Shown here: piece by piece, positions 12,180 through 23,639 of the stretch
Layout of the letters: every line of letters begins with the position of its first letter
How positions within the stretch are numbered: the stretch's first letter is position 1
The notes under the pieces: model-generated
The model's input: only the letters and a program-made list of their open reading frames with translations
Told to the model about the DNA's origin: nothing
Database searches by the model: none
Program-made: the position numbers and the translations under genes
NCBI GenBank assembly: GCA_036971615.1
Contig: JAYKKR010000028.1
Span: 124,001 to 188,000 of the forward strand
Length of the DNA stretch: 64,000 bases
DNA from: Amyloporia xantha
Taxonomy: Eukaryota; Basidiomycota; Agaricomycetes; Polyporales; Adustoporiaceae
Direction of reading: 5' to 3'

Positions 12180-12760
12180 AACTCGGCTTGCGCCGAGAGG
12201 CTGAGGCGTCGGAATCAGCTGCTCCCGATTCGGACGATGTGGCTGAAGCCTCCAATTGCCTTCGGGATACTCGGCGGCTTTCAAGGGTTAGCGTAGCATC
12301 CAGATAGTGTTAGTCGACGGTATGTACACTCAGTTGTAAGTTTGATACAAATCCCTGCGCGAAATATTATGTCGTGTGATAGCCTCAAAGTGCCGACACG
12401 CTGGACCGTCTGAATCCCTCAGCTGATCTGTGCCCGATTCGGCGATGTGGCTGAAGTCTCCTCCAACGCGCTGAGCAGACTTGGCCAATTTCAAGCTCTT
12501 GCGTAATATGCGTGTACTGGTGTAGAGTGTTAGTAGATGGTATGTATATTCGGCTGTCATCTTGATACAAAACCCTGCGACTCAAGGCGCCGACAGGCTC
12601 ACACGTCTGAATCCTGCACCTGATCTGTGCCCCATTCAGGCGATGTGGCTGAAGCCTCCTCTAATTACACTCAGTAGACTTAGCAGATTTCATGCATTCG
12701 CGTACCATAGAGATAATTTTAGTAGACATTGGCATGTACCCTAATCTGGCTGCTTAATTG
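12180..12760. repeat. Degenerate tandem repeat, unit about 200 bp, three copies
   Basis: The block GCGATGTGGCTGAAG(C/T)CTCC recurs near 12,231, 12,436 and 12,632. It is flanked each time by GTCTGAATCC(C/T)..CTGATCTGTGCCC on the left and GTA(T)GTACAC/GTATATTC on the right. Spacing is about 205 and 196 bp. Divergence between units is substantial, so the array is older than the 87-bp array at the window start. Confidence 0.75.
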
Positions 12761-14268
12761 AATTGATGTCAATGTGCATACTCTTGTGCAAGGCGTACTT
12801 TGAGTGCCAGTGCTTGGTGCAATCGGACCTATGCCGGCTTCCAGGCACCCAAAAGGGAGTTAAGACACAATCTACATTACAAGTCAAGCACATGTGTAGT
12901 GTTTAATACGGCGCCGGCACATTAGGGTTGTTGCAGCTACACAGGGGAGAGGTACTGCCCTTGACGCCAGCATCGAGCGTGAAGGTCGATTGAACTTGTG
13001 GCTGAGCGCGCGTGCTGAGTGGCTGCGGCCTGCGTCGCTCACCTCAATCGCACTTTGCGGCCTCGCATCGTGGCTCCTTCATTATCTTGCCTTCCACTCG
13101 CTGATATATTCAATTATAATACTCGATATCGCAGTTCCAGCCACTGGCCCAAATTGCAGCAAGAGCCGCGACTGTAACGCATCCTTCACTGGAACATTGG
13201 TGTCCAAACATTTGGTCTCGGTGGCGTCCAAATATTTGGCGTAGGCGATTATCGCTGGATCATCCTCATCGCCAACGCTCTCAAGTTCAACACCCCGACG
13301 TGGACACATCCTCAAGACCTGGTGCGCTCCGATGGCCGTACGGCCGTCGTTGAGACCCAGTGAACAGCGATCTCGCCCTGGGTTACCAGGGAGCGAGGCG
13401 TTGTGGGCAAGAACGCAGGTTGAAGACCTCTCAGCGATCTCGGGACAAGGCCTCTGTGAATCTACTGGCGACGACATGAAGACCGGCTTGTATCTCTGGC
13501 AACATATCTGGGTGACGAAAATATCTGGGCGATGAACATATCTGGGTGATGAACATATCTGGGCGACGTTCTCGATGTGCTTGTGGCAGTCCTCTGTCGA
13601 TAATAAACTTCACTCATTGTTCGTCTAACGGGAGCACTCGCCCACTGTGGTACATATTGAACATTCTGGGGACCAACGCAGGCATGCACTCTCCAAGATT
13701 AGTAGGCCATCTTGTTCTGACAACGCCTCCATGACTAATGATTGCACGTCTCAGACCCATATTTGCGTCATTTACCCTGTGTATAGACCGTGGACCCGGC
13801 GCCCGAAGTCAGTGCCGCCCCTGCTCTGCAGTCCTATTCGCGTCTGATGGCGGTATCCAGATCTCGCATGGTGCAGTGACCATGCGCCTCGCTGGAAGGT
13901 ATCCGAAATGGTCAAGGTGTCCGTCTGTTGTTGTCATGGTACGTCCGCCGTTGGATCGTGTACCTCCTGCCTATGAGCTTACCCGGCAGTGGCGCCACTT
14001 TCGGGCGACACAAGCACGCCGGAGGTGCAAGAGCGCATGGCTGCCAGGGCAAAGCAACACTCAGCGCTATCGGTACTCGGGTCAAATCGGCAATCAGGGC
14101 ATTATGCGCCAGTGCAGAATGGGTTACCCCTCGCAGTCGCGAGTGGACGCGCACCCATCTCCTCTCGCCCACATTCTTTTGCTCCTACTCTCGCACAACC
14201 CGCGTACACGCGCACCTTCATTGATCCCTCCAATTCGCCAACTCCAGCACTATACGCGTGTACCTGCC
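12761..14268. other. Region upstream of the first KDZ transposase; one doubtful minus ORF
   Basis: A minus-strand frame from 13,477 to 13,082 encodes an unidentified 131-residue stretch (GDEDDPAIIAYAKYLDATET near its middle) that could be a relic exon. A short tandem array lies at 13,502-13,572. The 13,600-14,268 part precedes the transposase start and should hold its promoter. No TATA box is claimed. Confidence 0.35.
13502..13572. repeat. 18-bp tandem repeat, about four copies
   Basis: The unit ATATCTGGG(T/C)GA(C/T)GAAC is repeated about four times with one or two changes per copy. It is AT-balanced, short and too small to encode anything. Confidence 0.85.
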
Positions 14269-17200
14269 ATGAAACGTGCTCGCTCGAAACGCGCTCAGTT
14301 CCGAGTTCGCGAAGTGCGTTCTCAGGTAGATATGGTCTTCGACAAGGTGGTGATCGATCCAGCTGGCAAGCATCACCTTTCTACTCCTGAGATTCGGCTT
14401 ATGGACACCTCCCCCAAGAAGAAGAAGATTCGGCGCGAAACATCCCCGCCGCTCCTAGAGGCTGCAGAAATGTCGTCAAATAGTAAAAGTCCTGATGAAT
14501 CGCCGAAAGCATCTGTTGAAGACTCGACCTCAACATGTGACAAAAGCACGCCTTCGAACAGCAGAGTGAAGGTACGCATGCCCTGCATAGGCTCTGCGCA
14601 CCCGTTAACGATAGTCATATAGCATGGGGTATCCGAAGTACTGGAGAAGTGGAAGCCACTCTTGCCTGCAATTCTCCAGGATCTGCTCGAGAGCGAACAC
14701 ATTGAAGGCATGCCAGGGTTATGTCTATGCGGTAAACGTGCAGTAGGGCGGTGTCACGATTGCTTCGCCAGTGACCCCCAGTGCTCGTCTTGCATAGTCA
14801 AGGCCCACCGTCACCAGCCGTTCCATTGGGTGGATTTTTGGAACGGGCACTACATCGAGAAGCGTGACCTGTCCGCGCTGGGTTTGGTGTACTATTTGGG
14901 CCACCGAGGTCGACCGTGTCCTCACCTATCTCATGCAGTCGCGCCCTCGAATCTCGTCGTCACCCACACAAATGGCATCCACCAAGCGCGTATCCACTGG
15001 TGCCATTGTGCAGGCCGAAGGGAACCAATATCTCAGCTTTTGCGCGGGGCTGTTTCCGGCCACCACTGAACACCCAGAGAGCGCATTTTCGGTGCAGCTT
15101 CTCAAAGATTAGGATATCCATTTTCTAACGTCGAAGAAGAGCGTGTATGATTACATGGAAGCTCTACGACGCCTAACGAACAACGCCGCCCCTCACAATG
15201 TAAAGGTGAGCAATGTAATGCAGACTAACTATGGCTAAGTGCTAACTATTAGCCTATGTGTGCAGAATCGCTATCGGGAGTTCAACGTGATCTCGCGCCT
15301 CTGGCTGCATTTAACGATGATCAAACGCAGTGGCAACCATCACGGGATGGAGTTACCAGGACGGCCGGCTGGGACGCTCACCGTGCCTTGTTTCACTTGC
15401 CCTTGGCCAGGCTTCAATTTGCCCCCAAACTGGAAGGACACGCCAGCCGATCTAGGGTGAGTCTTCAATTGGATACCTGTTGATTCAATCTGATATTCGA
15501 GTTGGCAGCTATATTCATGCGTGTGAGTTGGGCGGCGACGGCAACCATGGCTTGCAGAAGAAGCGGAAGCACGACGATCCCAATGACGTGAGCTTAGCGC
15601 CTGGACAAGGGTATTTTGTGAATCCGCAGAAAATGAAAGATTACATGGAGGACATTGATGCTGAACCTCCGGTGAGTGCATTCGCCTTGTGATCTGTCAA
15701 TGAAGTCATGACCTCATCGTGCGCAAGCCTGAAACATGCAGTGGCTTCAAGGTGGGCCGTGCTCAGCGCCCGGGCAAGTTCCGTAATCTGGAAGTCAGTG
15801 GCGTAGTTGCGGTCATATGCATTCGTCATGGATGTTTCAGACCCGGGGCCATGGTTGATCTTCAGAAGGGTGAAAGGTGAGTTGTTCTTTGTGATTGAAA
15901 TCGGGCCCGATTGACAATCATGACAGGTACGGGCACATGGACTTTGCTCTGGCAGGCGCGTTGGAAGGCCTGGAGGAAGTGCTGCATTTCATCTTCACGT
16001 ATGATGTTGCATGCATCTATGAAATCAATTTGATGGCACGCTTCGGAAAACGTTTTCCACATCTCCTCCCGCTGCTGGCGCGCATGCAACTGCTTCTGCC
16101 GAAGATGCACATGCTCGCGCACAAGGAGGCCTGTCAGATCATATATGCGCTATGCTACTCGTGGGGTGCGGGCCTAACCCACGGTGAAAGTGTGGAGCAT
16201 CCGTGGGCAGAGCACAATCAAGCGGGTTTGAGCACTCGCGAGATGAGTGCCGGCCATCGCCACGACGTGCTTAACGCCATTCACAATTATTGGAATTGGC
16301 ACAAGGTCGAGACGAGGAGTAAGCCGCTTGGTTATAACAATTGTACTGCATTCATTGATATTGGGACCAGCAATGTTTCTGGCCAGGAAACTCCGCGAAG
16401 CGTTTAAGTTGCAAGAGCAGAAGACTACTCTATTCAGTGCGCTGAATCATCTAGCGGGAGCAGCGCGGGTGACAACATGGGCTGCTCTAGAGCAGAAGCA
16501 TGTACCAAGCGGTCCGCAGATTATGAAAGGAAAGAAGGTCCGGAGAGGGCAGAAGATTGAGAGCATTTACATGCTGGATGAGTCGAAGGGTATGTCATTC
16601 ATGTTTGTTTGGATGCATACCCTGATGACATTACTAGTGCCTAGTGTCGGCAAGGTGTATAGGGAGCTCGCAAAGTTGGAAATCGAGCCTAACGATCGTC
16701 ACGTCGATCTCGCTGCTGGTAAAGCCCCGAGTGGTGCGGCCCATTTCCTGAAGACCGGTATGCAAATCGAGAAACAACAGTAAGCGTGCTCACCCTGTGG
16801 CTCACATTAACTTGACCGACGTTTATAGGTATGACCTCCGTCAACGGTTAGTGAAATACGAGAAGTCGCGAACTGGTGATGCGGATGCAGATGACAATGC
16901 CGCGAGCATCGCAGCCGCGCGCCAGGCCCTAAGAAACGATCTAGACAAATGGCGTCAAGAGCAGGAGACCTATATGCCGAGAGTGGACCTGCCTGACACT
17001 GACGAGGGCGAGACCGGCGATGACGATGACGACGGGGAAGGTGATGCGTACGGTAAACCCGAGACCGAACCCCTGGCTCTCCCATCAGACTTCACCGATG
17101 ATGAGCGGCGCACGATGGATTTAGAGACGCTTGGCGTATTCGAGCAGCGTATACGGGTCGGCCGGGCATATGACCTCCTCAATGCCGTGAAGGAAGCCCT

Positions 17201-17933
17201 GAACCATCAAGGTGCCTTTCTCGCAGACAAGCAGAAGCACGCGCGAGGCCAGAAAGACAACACGCGTGCACAGAAGATAATCCGCACCGCAGCGGAACAC
17301 ACGAAAGCCCTCGCTTCGTTGTATAACTTCAACAGGGAGCGCCTCTCAAATCTGTACATTGACGATTCTGCGATGGGCTTAAAGCCTATAGATCTCGCCA
17401 AGGATCTTGTCAGCAAAAATCTATGGACGCCACGTACTCAGGGTGACAGTAAGGAGGTACGGTCATGGATATGGAGTATTGTTCCCCCTGGGTCATCGGA
17501 AGCTACAGCAGATGTCTGGCAGTCCGAAGGTGAGCATATACACAGCTGGTCATAATCTTTGATATCCACTCACTCAAATGGTAGTCGAGCGTGTGCAATG
17601 GTTCCGCGCGCACGCTGAAAAGCAACGTGTCGATGAGGAAGTCAACAAATTGCATGCGGAGTTCCGCAGGACGATATTGGGTTGGAATAACATGTCAGCT
17701 GCATGGGTGAAGACGAGTGAGAAAGCGGAGTTATCGCGAGGGGCAAGGGCGTATGCTTTGAAGAAGGCTGCAATGTATGAGTCGATGGCCAGGGACTGTT
17801 CGAAAGTGTATCGCGAGGTCAGAAAGGATCCTGACGGAGACAAATTGGATTATAGTACGGTGAGCAAGGTTGATGGCATAATGGATCCAAACTGACGTTG
17901 TGTTAGCCTATTGGTGTCTCGACGTCTTCGTGA
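14269..17933 (+). pseudogene. KDZ transposase, copy A (CxC2 cysteine cluster plus KDZ domain)
   Basis: Start ATG 14,269, basic N-terminus, intron 14,572-14,622. A CxC2-type zinc region follows: LCLCGKRAVGRCHDCFASD then CSSCIVKAHRHQPFHWVDFW (14,700-14,850). Introns are visible at 15,206-15,265, 15,457-15,508, 15,672-15,727, 15,877-15,926, 16,590-16,637, 16,780-16,828, 17,530-17,584 and 17,860-17,906, with the stop at 17,931. RNase H-like core landmarks are present: GGDGN (first Asp), YDVACIYEIN (second Asp), KMHMLAHKEACQ, and THGESVEHPWAEHN (Glu), then REMSAGHRHDVLN and NYWNWHK. The C-terminal coiled-coil region is largely open. Defects: a frameshift at about 15,043, an in-frame TAG at 15,110-15,112, and a shift at about 16,340-16,380. 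The catalytic residues survive but the copy cannot make full-length enzyme. The family is established; catalytic residue assignment is by analogy. Confidence 0.9.
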
Positions 17934-18254
17934 CGGCGGGTAAGCTCTCACCGATAGAGCGAAGACAGGTGCGCGAACGGATGGCAGGCGCCATCCAGAC
18001 GCCTCTGAGACTCGACCATGTGCGCTGAGAGGTTACTCCCGTGCGCCTGGTCAGGAATCACTCCTCAGCGACTACACGAATGGGTCTGGCGCGCCCATCA
18101 CAGCGCGATTGCCACAAGCATTCACTCTGTGGATGTTCGGTTCGCCAGCGACGGACACAGAGACGGCGCCAGTTGCGTCGTCAACATCCGAACCGCCCTG
18201 GTTCACCCACGAGATCCCTCAAGAGATCCTCAAATACTGCCGTAACACGGAGGA

Positions 18255-18520
18255 GCGAACGCGAGAGTCGGCGGGGCGTGAGAAGAGCACGTGGGCGGGC
18301 GAGAGATGGGCGGGCGGGAGGAGCGGACGTCGGCGGGGCGAGAGATGGTCGGGCGGGAGGAGCGGACGTCGGCGGGGCGAGAGGAGCGGACGTCGGGCGG
18401 GGCGAGAGGAGCGGACGTCGGGCGGGCCCAGGGTTGGGGGGAGCGAACGCGAGAGTCGGCGGGGCGAGAGAAGAGAACGTCGGCGGGCGAGAGGACGTCG
18501 GCGGGGAGGAGATCCAGCGG
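18255..18520. repeat. GC-rich minisatellite, unit about 25 bp
   Basis: Tandem units resembling GAGAGGAGCGGACGTCGGGC with variants. Purines are strongly concentrated on the plus strand. The fold-back-like element inserted just to its right carries GC-skewed arrays of the same flavour. The apparent Arg/Gly-rich ORFs across it are repeat artefacts. Confidence 0.85.
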
Positions 18521-18535
18521 CCGACGTTACAATGG

Positions 18536-18885
18536 CACCAACTTATGTATACCTGGTGCACCAACTGACGGATAGGCCTACGGACGCTTATGCACCAGGC
18601 AGCGCTTCTGCCTGGCTGCTGGTGCATCAGGTCCTGGGCTATCTCCGGACCCTCCGGGGCCTCCTCCCTTTCACCGTAGGGCCCCCTCGGCATCGCGGCC
18701 TATTACCATATCTGGCAGGCACGTAGTCCAAGGGCCCTGTATCATTTTGTTTATGTTGTATATATGCTTTTGGGTGCCACATGCTTATTTGGGCACCAGA
18801 AAATGTCCCAAAATGCTAATAAAATCAGATTTTTATTTTGGATCCAGTAGCTACGGGTACAGCGATATGGGGGATCTATATACGG
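18536..18885 (+). repeat. Left arm terminal repeat of fold-back element copy 1
   Basis: Starts CACCAACTTATG and aligns, with substitutions and small gaps, to the reverse complement of about 21,455-21,800. Shared blocks include GCACCAGGCAG, TTCTGCCTGGC, GGACCCTCCGGGGCCTCCT, GTAGGGCCC, TTACCATATC and AGTAGCTACGGG. The stretch 18,588-18,630 is itself a hairpin: ATGCACCAGGCAG pairs with the later CTGGTGCAT. Confidence 0.85.
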
Positions 18886-18919
18886 TAATACATCCAGCGA
18901 ACACGCGCAGGCGGAGGGA

Positions 18920-19640
18920 ACGGGTGGCGCGCACGGGCGGCGCAGCGTGCGCAGGCGGGACAGCGTGTACGGCAGGGGCAGCACATACAGGCAGGGGCAG
19001 CGCATACAGGCGGGGGCAGCGCATACGGGCGGGCGCGAGCATACGGGCGGGCACGAGGGTGTACGGCAGGGGCAGCGCGTACAGACGGGGGCAGCGCGTA
19101 CAGGCGGGTGCGAGCATACAGGCGGGTGCGAGGGTGTACGGGCAGGTGCGAGGGTGTACGGCAGGGGCAGCGTGTACAGGCAGGGGCAGCGCGTACGGGC
19201 AGGCGCGAGCATACAGGCGGGTGCGAGGGTGTACGGGCAGGGCAGCGCCGGGACGAGCGAGGAAGGTACGAGTGTGGGTGGGACGAGCACGGGCAGGGCG
19301 AGCGTCGGCGGGACGAGTACGGGCAGGGCGAGCACAGGAAGGACGAGTGCGGGTGGGACGAGCACCGGCGGGACGAGTACAGTCAGGGTGAGTGTCGGCA
19401 GGACGAGCGCGGGTGGGACGAGCACCGGCGGGACAGACATGGGTTGTAGGAGTGTCGGCGGGACGAGCATGGGCCGTACGAGCAGCCGCGGGACGAGCAC
19501 GGGCAGGGCGAGCGTCGGCAGCACGAGCGCAGGCGGGACCAGCGTCGGCGGGACGAGTGGGGGCCGTACAAACGTGGGCGGGATGAGCGCGGGCGGGACA
19601 AGCACGGGCAGTACGAGGCGAGGCAAGCGTCGGGGGGTGG
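18920..19640. repeat. 15-bp GC-skewed minisatellite in left arm
   Basis: From about 19,245 the array is built of 15-bp units near GGGACGAGCACGGGC or AGGGCGAGCGTCGGC. Before that come units of about 12-18 bp around GCGCATACAGGCGGG. Because the period is a multiple of three, long Gly/Thr/Ser- or Arg/Ala-rich ORFs appear on both strands. I treat these as non-coding. Confidence 0.88.
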
Positions 19641-19736
19641 GGAGAATGCCAGCGCGATGGCAAGCGACGGCGTACAGACGCCATTGATGCTAAACAGCAA
19701 GATGTTAGTACTTCAAAAGCTGCCAAATGAAACGGA

Positions 19737-20601
19737 ATGAACTTACGTTGGGACGCTGCTCGCAGGCAGCAGCGGGACGACGACGACGCTGTTGCCGTCG
19801 TCGTCGTCGAGCAGACACAAAGGGTGACGCGTCACCTTTGGCCAGTCCGGGAAGTACCGGCCTGCCCGTTATGGAAGGCGTCTGAATCGTCTTACGTTCG
19901 TCTTAAATTCGTCTTAAGGTGGCTGAGGCACTATTGAGTGCCTAAATCACCTCAAGAATTTGTATCAGAGCAGTAGAATAGTATTAAAATATACTCACCA
20001 AATATGAGGGATGTTGGATGAAGTGCGTGTATTGAGGAAGAGGCCCGAGTCGGCCGAGGCCTGGCGCAGCCAATCAGGTGGCGCGCTCAGCCAGGCCCGA
20101 TTCGATACTCAAACGTTCGCTAGCCTGCTTACACGGCCGTTTCGAACATCACGGCCGCAAACACTTACATATCCGCATAGTGTTAATTACTGTAGATTCT
20201 ACATCATAAGCTACTTTTTACTCTACTACTGCATAGGCTACCGTGCATGATATTTACCAAAATATGCCGATTCTTGACTATTCTGGAACCCAGATAGACA
20301 TGTTTTGTTTATATCTCTCTGAGGAAGTAGGAGATCATGAAAATAACTCATAAATATACTAATATATACATGCTGATCATTCTCTACAGGTTATATACCG
20401 AAAATATCCGCTCAGAACAGCCGTACTCGCTGAGCAGCGCGAGCAAGACTTCAGCCACACACCCAAATCGGGTAGTCCGGCTGTTCCCGTAGTGCGCGCC
20501 AACAGCGACGCGTCAGCGTTGGTCGTCTGCTCGACGTCGTCCACGACGCCGACGGCGTCCCGCTGCTGCCTGCGAGCAGCGTTTCCAAAGTAAGTCTTCA
20601 A
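19737..20601. repeat. Internal inverted pair around the AT-rich centre
   Basis: 19,745-19,870 and the reverse complement of about 20,440-20,595 share GCTGCTCGCAGGCAGCAGCG, then GTCGAGCAGAC and further patches. Both inward reading frames encode a similar start: DAARRQQRDDDD (plus strand) and NAARRQQRDAVG (minus strand). This could be the relic of a once-shared exon or simply part of the palindrome. The sequence between them (about 19,980-20,400) is AT-rich and unique. Confidence 0.7.
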
Positions 20602-20699
20602 GAGTTGTTTTTATTCTTCACTTATTGATTGGCTGTTTGCAGCCCCAGCCCAACAGTATTCATCCCTGCGGCGCCCATTCTCCTGCCCTCCCTGCCTGC

Positions 20700-21450
20700 C
20701 TGTTCGACGTCCGGACGTCCGCTTCACGCTCGCCGACCACCGCTGCACGCTCAGCCCGCCGCTGCACGCTGCCCTGGCGGCTCGCTGCACACCCACCGCT
20801 GCACGCTCGCCGCCCACCGCTGCGCGCTCGCTGCCCGCCCATCCACTGCACGCTGCGGCTCGACGCTCTCCACTCCCCGCTCGACGCTCTCCACTCCCCG
20901 CTCGACGCTCTCCACTCCCCGCTCGACGATCGCCGCTCCCCTCGACGATCGACGCTCCCGATCGACGCTCCCCCTCGACGCTCCTGCTCCCCACTCCCCG
21001 CTCCCACTCGCCACTCCCCGCCGCTCCCGGCTCGACGCTCGACGACCGAACAACCGACGCTCCCCACTTGACGATCGACGGCCCCCCTCGACGCTCCTGC
21101 TCCCCACTCCCTGCTCCCACTACCCACTCCCCGCCGCTCCCGGCTCGACAATCGACGCTCCCGGCTCCCCGCTCGACACTCCCTCTCGACGCTCGACGCT
21201 GCTCGCCTCACCTGTACACGCTCGCTCACACCACCCGTGCATGCTCGCACCGCCCGCGCACACTCACTCCGCACTCACTCGCTGCGTATTCGCCCCGCCA
21301 CGTACTCGCCCGCCGCGTACTCGCCCCGCCCGTGCGCGCTCGCCCCATCCGTACTCGTTCGCTCACCCTGTACTCGCTGCCCCGCCAATGTCTGCTCACC
21401 CGTCCGTACTAGCTCGCTCCGCCCTTGTTGCCCATACTCACTCACTCCAC
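20700..21450. repeat. Pyrimidine-rich minisatellites in right arm
   Basis: Units such as CTCGACGCTCTCCACTCCCCG (three exact copies from about 20,869) and CTCGACGATCGCCGCTCCC, followed by looser GTACTCGCCCCGCC units. Strand composition is the mirror of the left arm, as expected for a palindromic element. The Pro/Ser/Arg-rich ORFs here are repeat artefacts. Confidence 0.85.
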
Positions 21451-21454
21451 CCGT

Positions 21455-21800
21455 GTTACCTACTGTATATAGATTGTGTCCCGTAGCTACTGAAAGAAAA
21501 ATAAAAATGCAGTTTTATTGCTATTTTTGTACATTTTTGATGCCCAAATGACTGTCTGATACCCCAAATATATATTCCACCATAAAATAAATGCTCTAGG
21601 GCCTTTGGACTGTGTACCTACCTGATATGGTAACAAGCCGTGATGCCGGGAGGGCCCTACGGCGAAAGCTAGGAGGCCCCGGAGGGTCCGGCGAAGCCCC
21701 AGGAAATGATGCACCAGCGGCCAGGCAGAAACACTGCCTGGTGCATAACGGTGCATAGGCCCATCCATCAAATGGTGCACCATTAGTACATAAGCAGCTG
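21455..21800 (-). repeat. Right arm terminal repeat of fold-back element copy 1
   Basis: Ends GTACATAAGCAGCTG, followed by the ACAATGG duplication. The reverse complement aligns to 18,536-18,885. The outermost ~12 bases differ between the two ends (CACCAACTTATG versus CAGCTGCTTATG), sharing CTTATG. Confidence 0.85.
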
Positions 21801-21807
21801 ACAATGG

Positions 21808-22957
21808 CCCTCAGCGCCCGCACCCTCCGCTCGCAATTCTCCCCCCCCGAAGACCGCTACTACTGGACGCTCATTGTGCAGTTCGCTCGCTGCGCGGCGT
21901 GAGGAGTGCGCTCGGAGCGCGCGCAGGGAGAGTGAGACCGACGCTCACCTGTTCGCGGACGTCAGGCAGAGGCTGCGCGCGGATGGCTGTGCAGGAACTC
22001 AAAAGTTGGCGAATCGAGTGGCTCGATCGTTGTCGATCATGGCCGATCATCGTCGATCATCGTCGATCGTCGTCGATCGCGGGCGACCTGCTACATCGCG
22101 CATGCCAATTGTCCAGTTCACTTGATACGCAACACTTCTATTCTGAATTCTGTTCTTTTCGACTCACTCAACGTTCTAGGTAAGTAAGATGGTCGAGATC
22201 TTCGTGTGCAACTCACGGACAAGAGTAGCATGTGCCAAGCCATCTATGCGCAGCACCTTTGTGGGGGGACGACGCAGCGCAAGCACAGGCACTGTGCGCA
22301 GGCTCCGTGGAAGTGGCGCGGAAACATGCAGTACAGGACTGCGTGTGGGGTTCAGGAGGCGGCGGAGTTCGTCCGGACGAACAAGTACTGCAGCAGATGC
22401 AAGAAGGCGGGGCAAGCGATCCCGGGGACTTTGCTCGCGCCCACCTGCCGTCGTTGATGGTGGGTTCCCTTTTTAATTTGGATATTGCCGCAATACTGAT
22501 GTGTTCTTCAAGGATTTTAGTTGGTTTAGGGATATCATGGGATGATAAAATTAGAATTACAAACGCTGTAGCTTTGCTAGGGGTGTGTGGGACAGCGCGA
22601 ACATGCTGGCGAAGTGCATAGACGCGTCCTAAATACGCAATGACAAGGTGCTCACGGTGATGTTCTGATGCTGGGCCGAGACTGATGCTGCCACATTTAC
22701 ATATGTACAGAAGGCGTCTGCTACGCAAGCTGTCTCCACGGTTACAGTGCTCTCGCTTCGCCGTCCGTACATCTCGAGCGTTGGCGCATCCGAGTGCTGG
22801 TCGTCGATCAGAGGCTTCCCGTGCCGTCAGCGTCGGAGCGTGAGTACGGCCGTTTCTCGCGCGAATACGCCCGTCACGACACGGGGCTCGACGTTGGCTC
22901 CCCACCCGAGCAAGTCTGGAAGCCGTTCTCGGTGAATATACAAGGTATGTAGCTATC
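21808..22957 (+). other. Sequence right of the fold-back insertion, with a cysteine-rich ORF
   Basis: The plus strand is open at 22,206-22,457 (83 codons). It has a regular set of Cys and His residues (QHLCGG, KHRHCAQAPWKW, then NKYCSRCKKAG), which could be a zinc-binding exon. A splice-like AG lies just upstream near 22,185. I cannot assign a family or complete the gene. The rest shows only short repeats such as TCGATCATCGTCGATCATCG near 22,040. Confidence 0.35.
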
Positions 22958-23530
22958 ATTGAGTTCTGCTGATATCACAGCACAGAAAGCTAATGGAATG
23001 TATATACAGTACAGTTGCACGGATGCCAATGCGCCGGCTGGTTCGTTCGTCCGACAGCATCCCGCGCGGTACGTTCTTTACCTCCCTAACGACGGGCGCC
23101 CGACTAATGCGATTAAGGTTACATATGTACATGAAGCGAAATGTCTCGCGATCGTGCGGAGACGATGGCGCGTCGTCCGTGCGCTGTAGGGAGGGCACTA
23201 CAGGTATGTTCCTGTGTGCTGTACCTTCCCGACGGCGAGCGCTGGCGTTGATGCGCCCTCTAGGGAAGGTTTCGTAATCGCGCGGCGTCCGTGCACTGTA
23301 AGGAGTGGTCCGCGCACTGTAGGGAGGGCACTGCAGGTAAGTTCCGTATGTTCTGTACCTGCCCGACGACGAGCGCGGATGCTGATGCGCTCCCAAGTAG
23401 GGTTTCGCAATCGCCCGGGGACGATCGGCCGTCCGCGCACTGCGGCGAGCGTGCACCAGGTATGTTCCGTATGTTCTGTACCTTCCTGACGAAGAGTACG
23501 TTCGCTGATGCGCCCTCGCGGATCATTCAT
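22958..23530. repeat. Degenerate tandem repeat, unit about 125-145 bp, four copies
   Basis: Four units each contain TTCTGTACCT(T/G)CC(C/T)GACG followed by GAGCGC..GCTGATGCGC. They are found near 23,070, 23,216, 23,350 and 23,474, and CGCACTGTAGGGAGGGCACT recurs between them. Unit length drifts from 146 to 124 bp. ORFs on both strands are by-products. Confidence 0.75.
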
Positions 23531-23639
23531 CCTAGTTACTGGAGTTACCCCGCCATGGGCGGAGACTGATCGGGTGCGGGAAACACGCGAACAGGGCTGC
23601 ACAGTGCGCGCATGTTGCGTGTGCCCTGTCCTCCCTGGT

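Larger units (their letters stand above)
18536..21800. mobile_element. Fold-back-like nonautonomous element, copy 1 (3,265 bp)
   Basis: The first ~350 bp and the last ~350 bp are diverged inverted repeats of each other. From the ends inward the element holds, on both arms: a hairpin-forming block around GCACCAGGCAG, a GTAGCTACGGG block, GC-skewed minisatellites, a roughly 150-bp inverted block, and a short AT-rich centre (about 19,980-20,400). The whole element is therefore one long imperfect palindrome, as in fold-back transposons. The flanks repeat ACAATGG (18,529-18,535 and 21,801-21,807), an imperfect target duplication. It encodes no credible protein. It is nearly identical to the copy at 34,969-38,217, so one probably moved recently using a transposase supplied in trans. 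Confidence 0.88.

Noticed and set aside
18747..19687. Overlapping ORFs of 200-290 codons on both strands (Gly/Thr/Ser-, Arg/Ala- and Pro/Val-rich)
   Set aside because: They arise from minisatellites whose period is a multiple of three; similar ORFs are open in several frames at once and the same happens in the second element copy.
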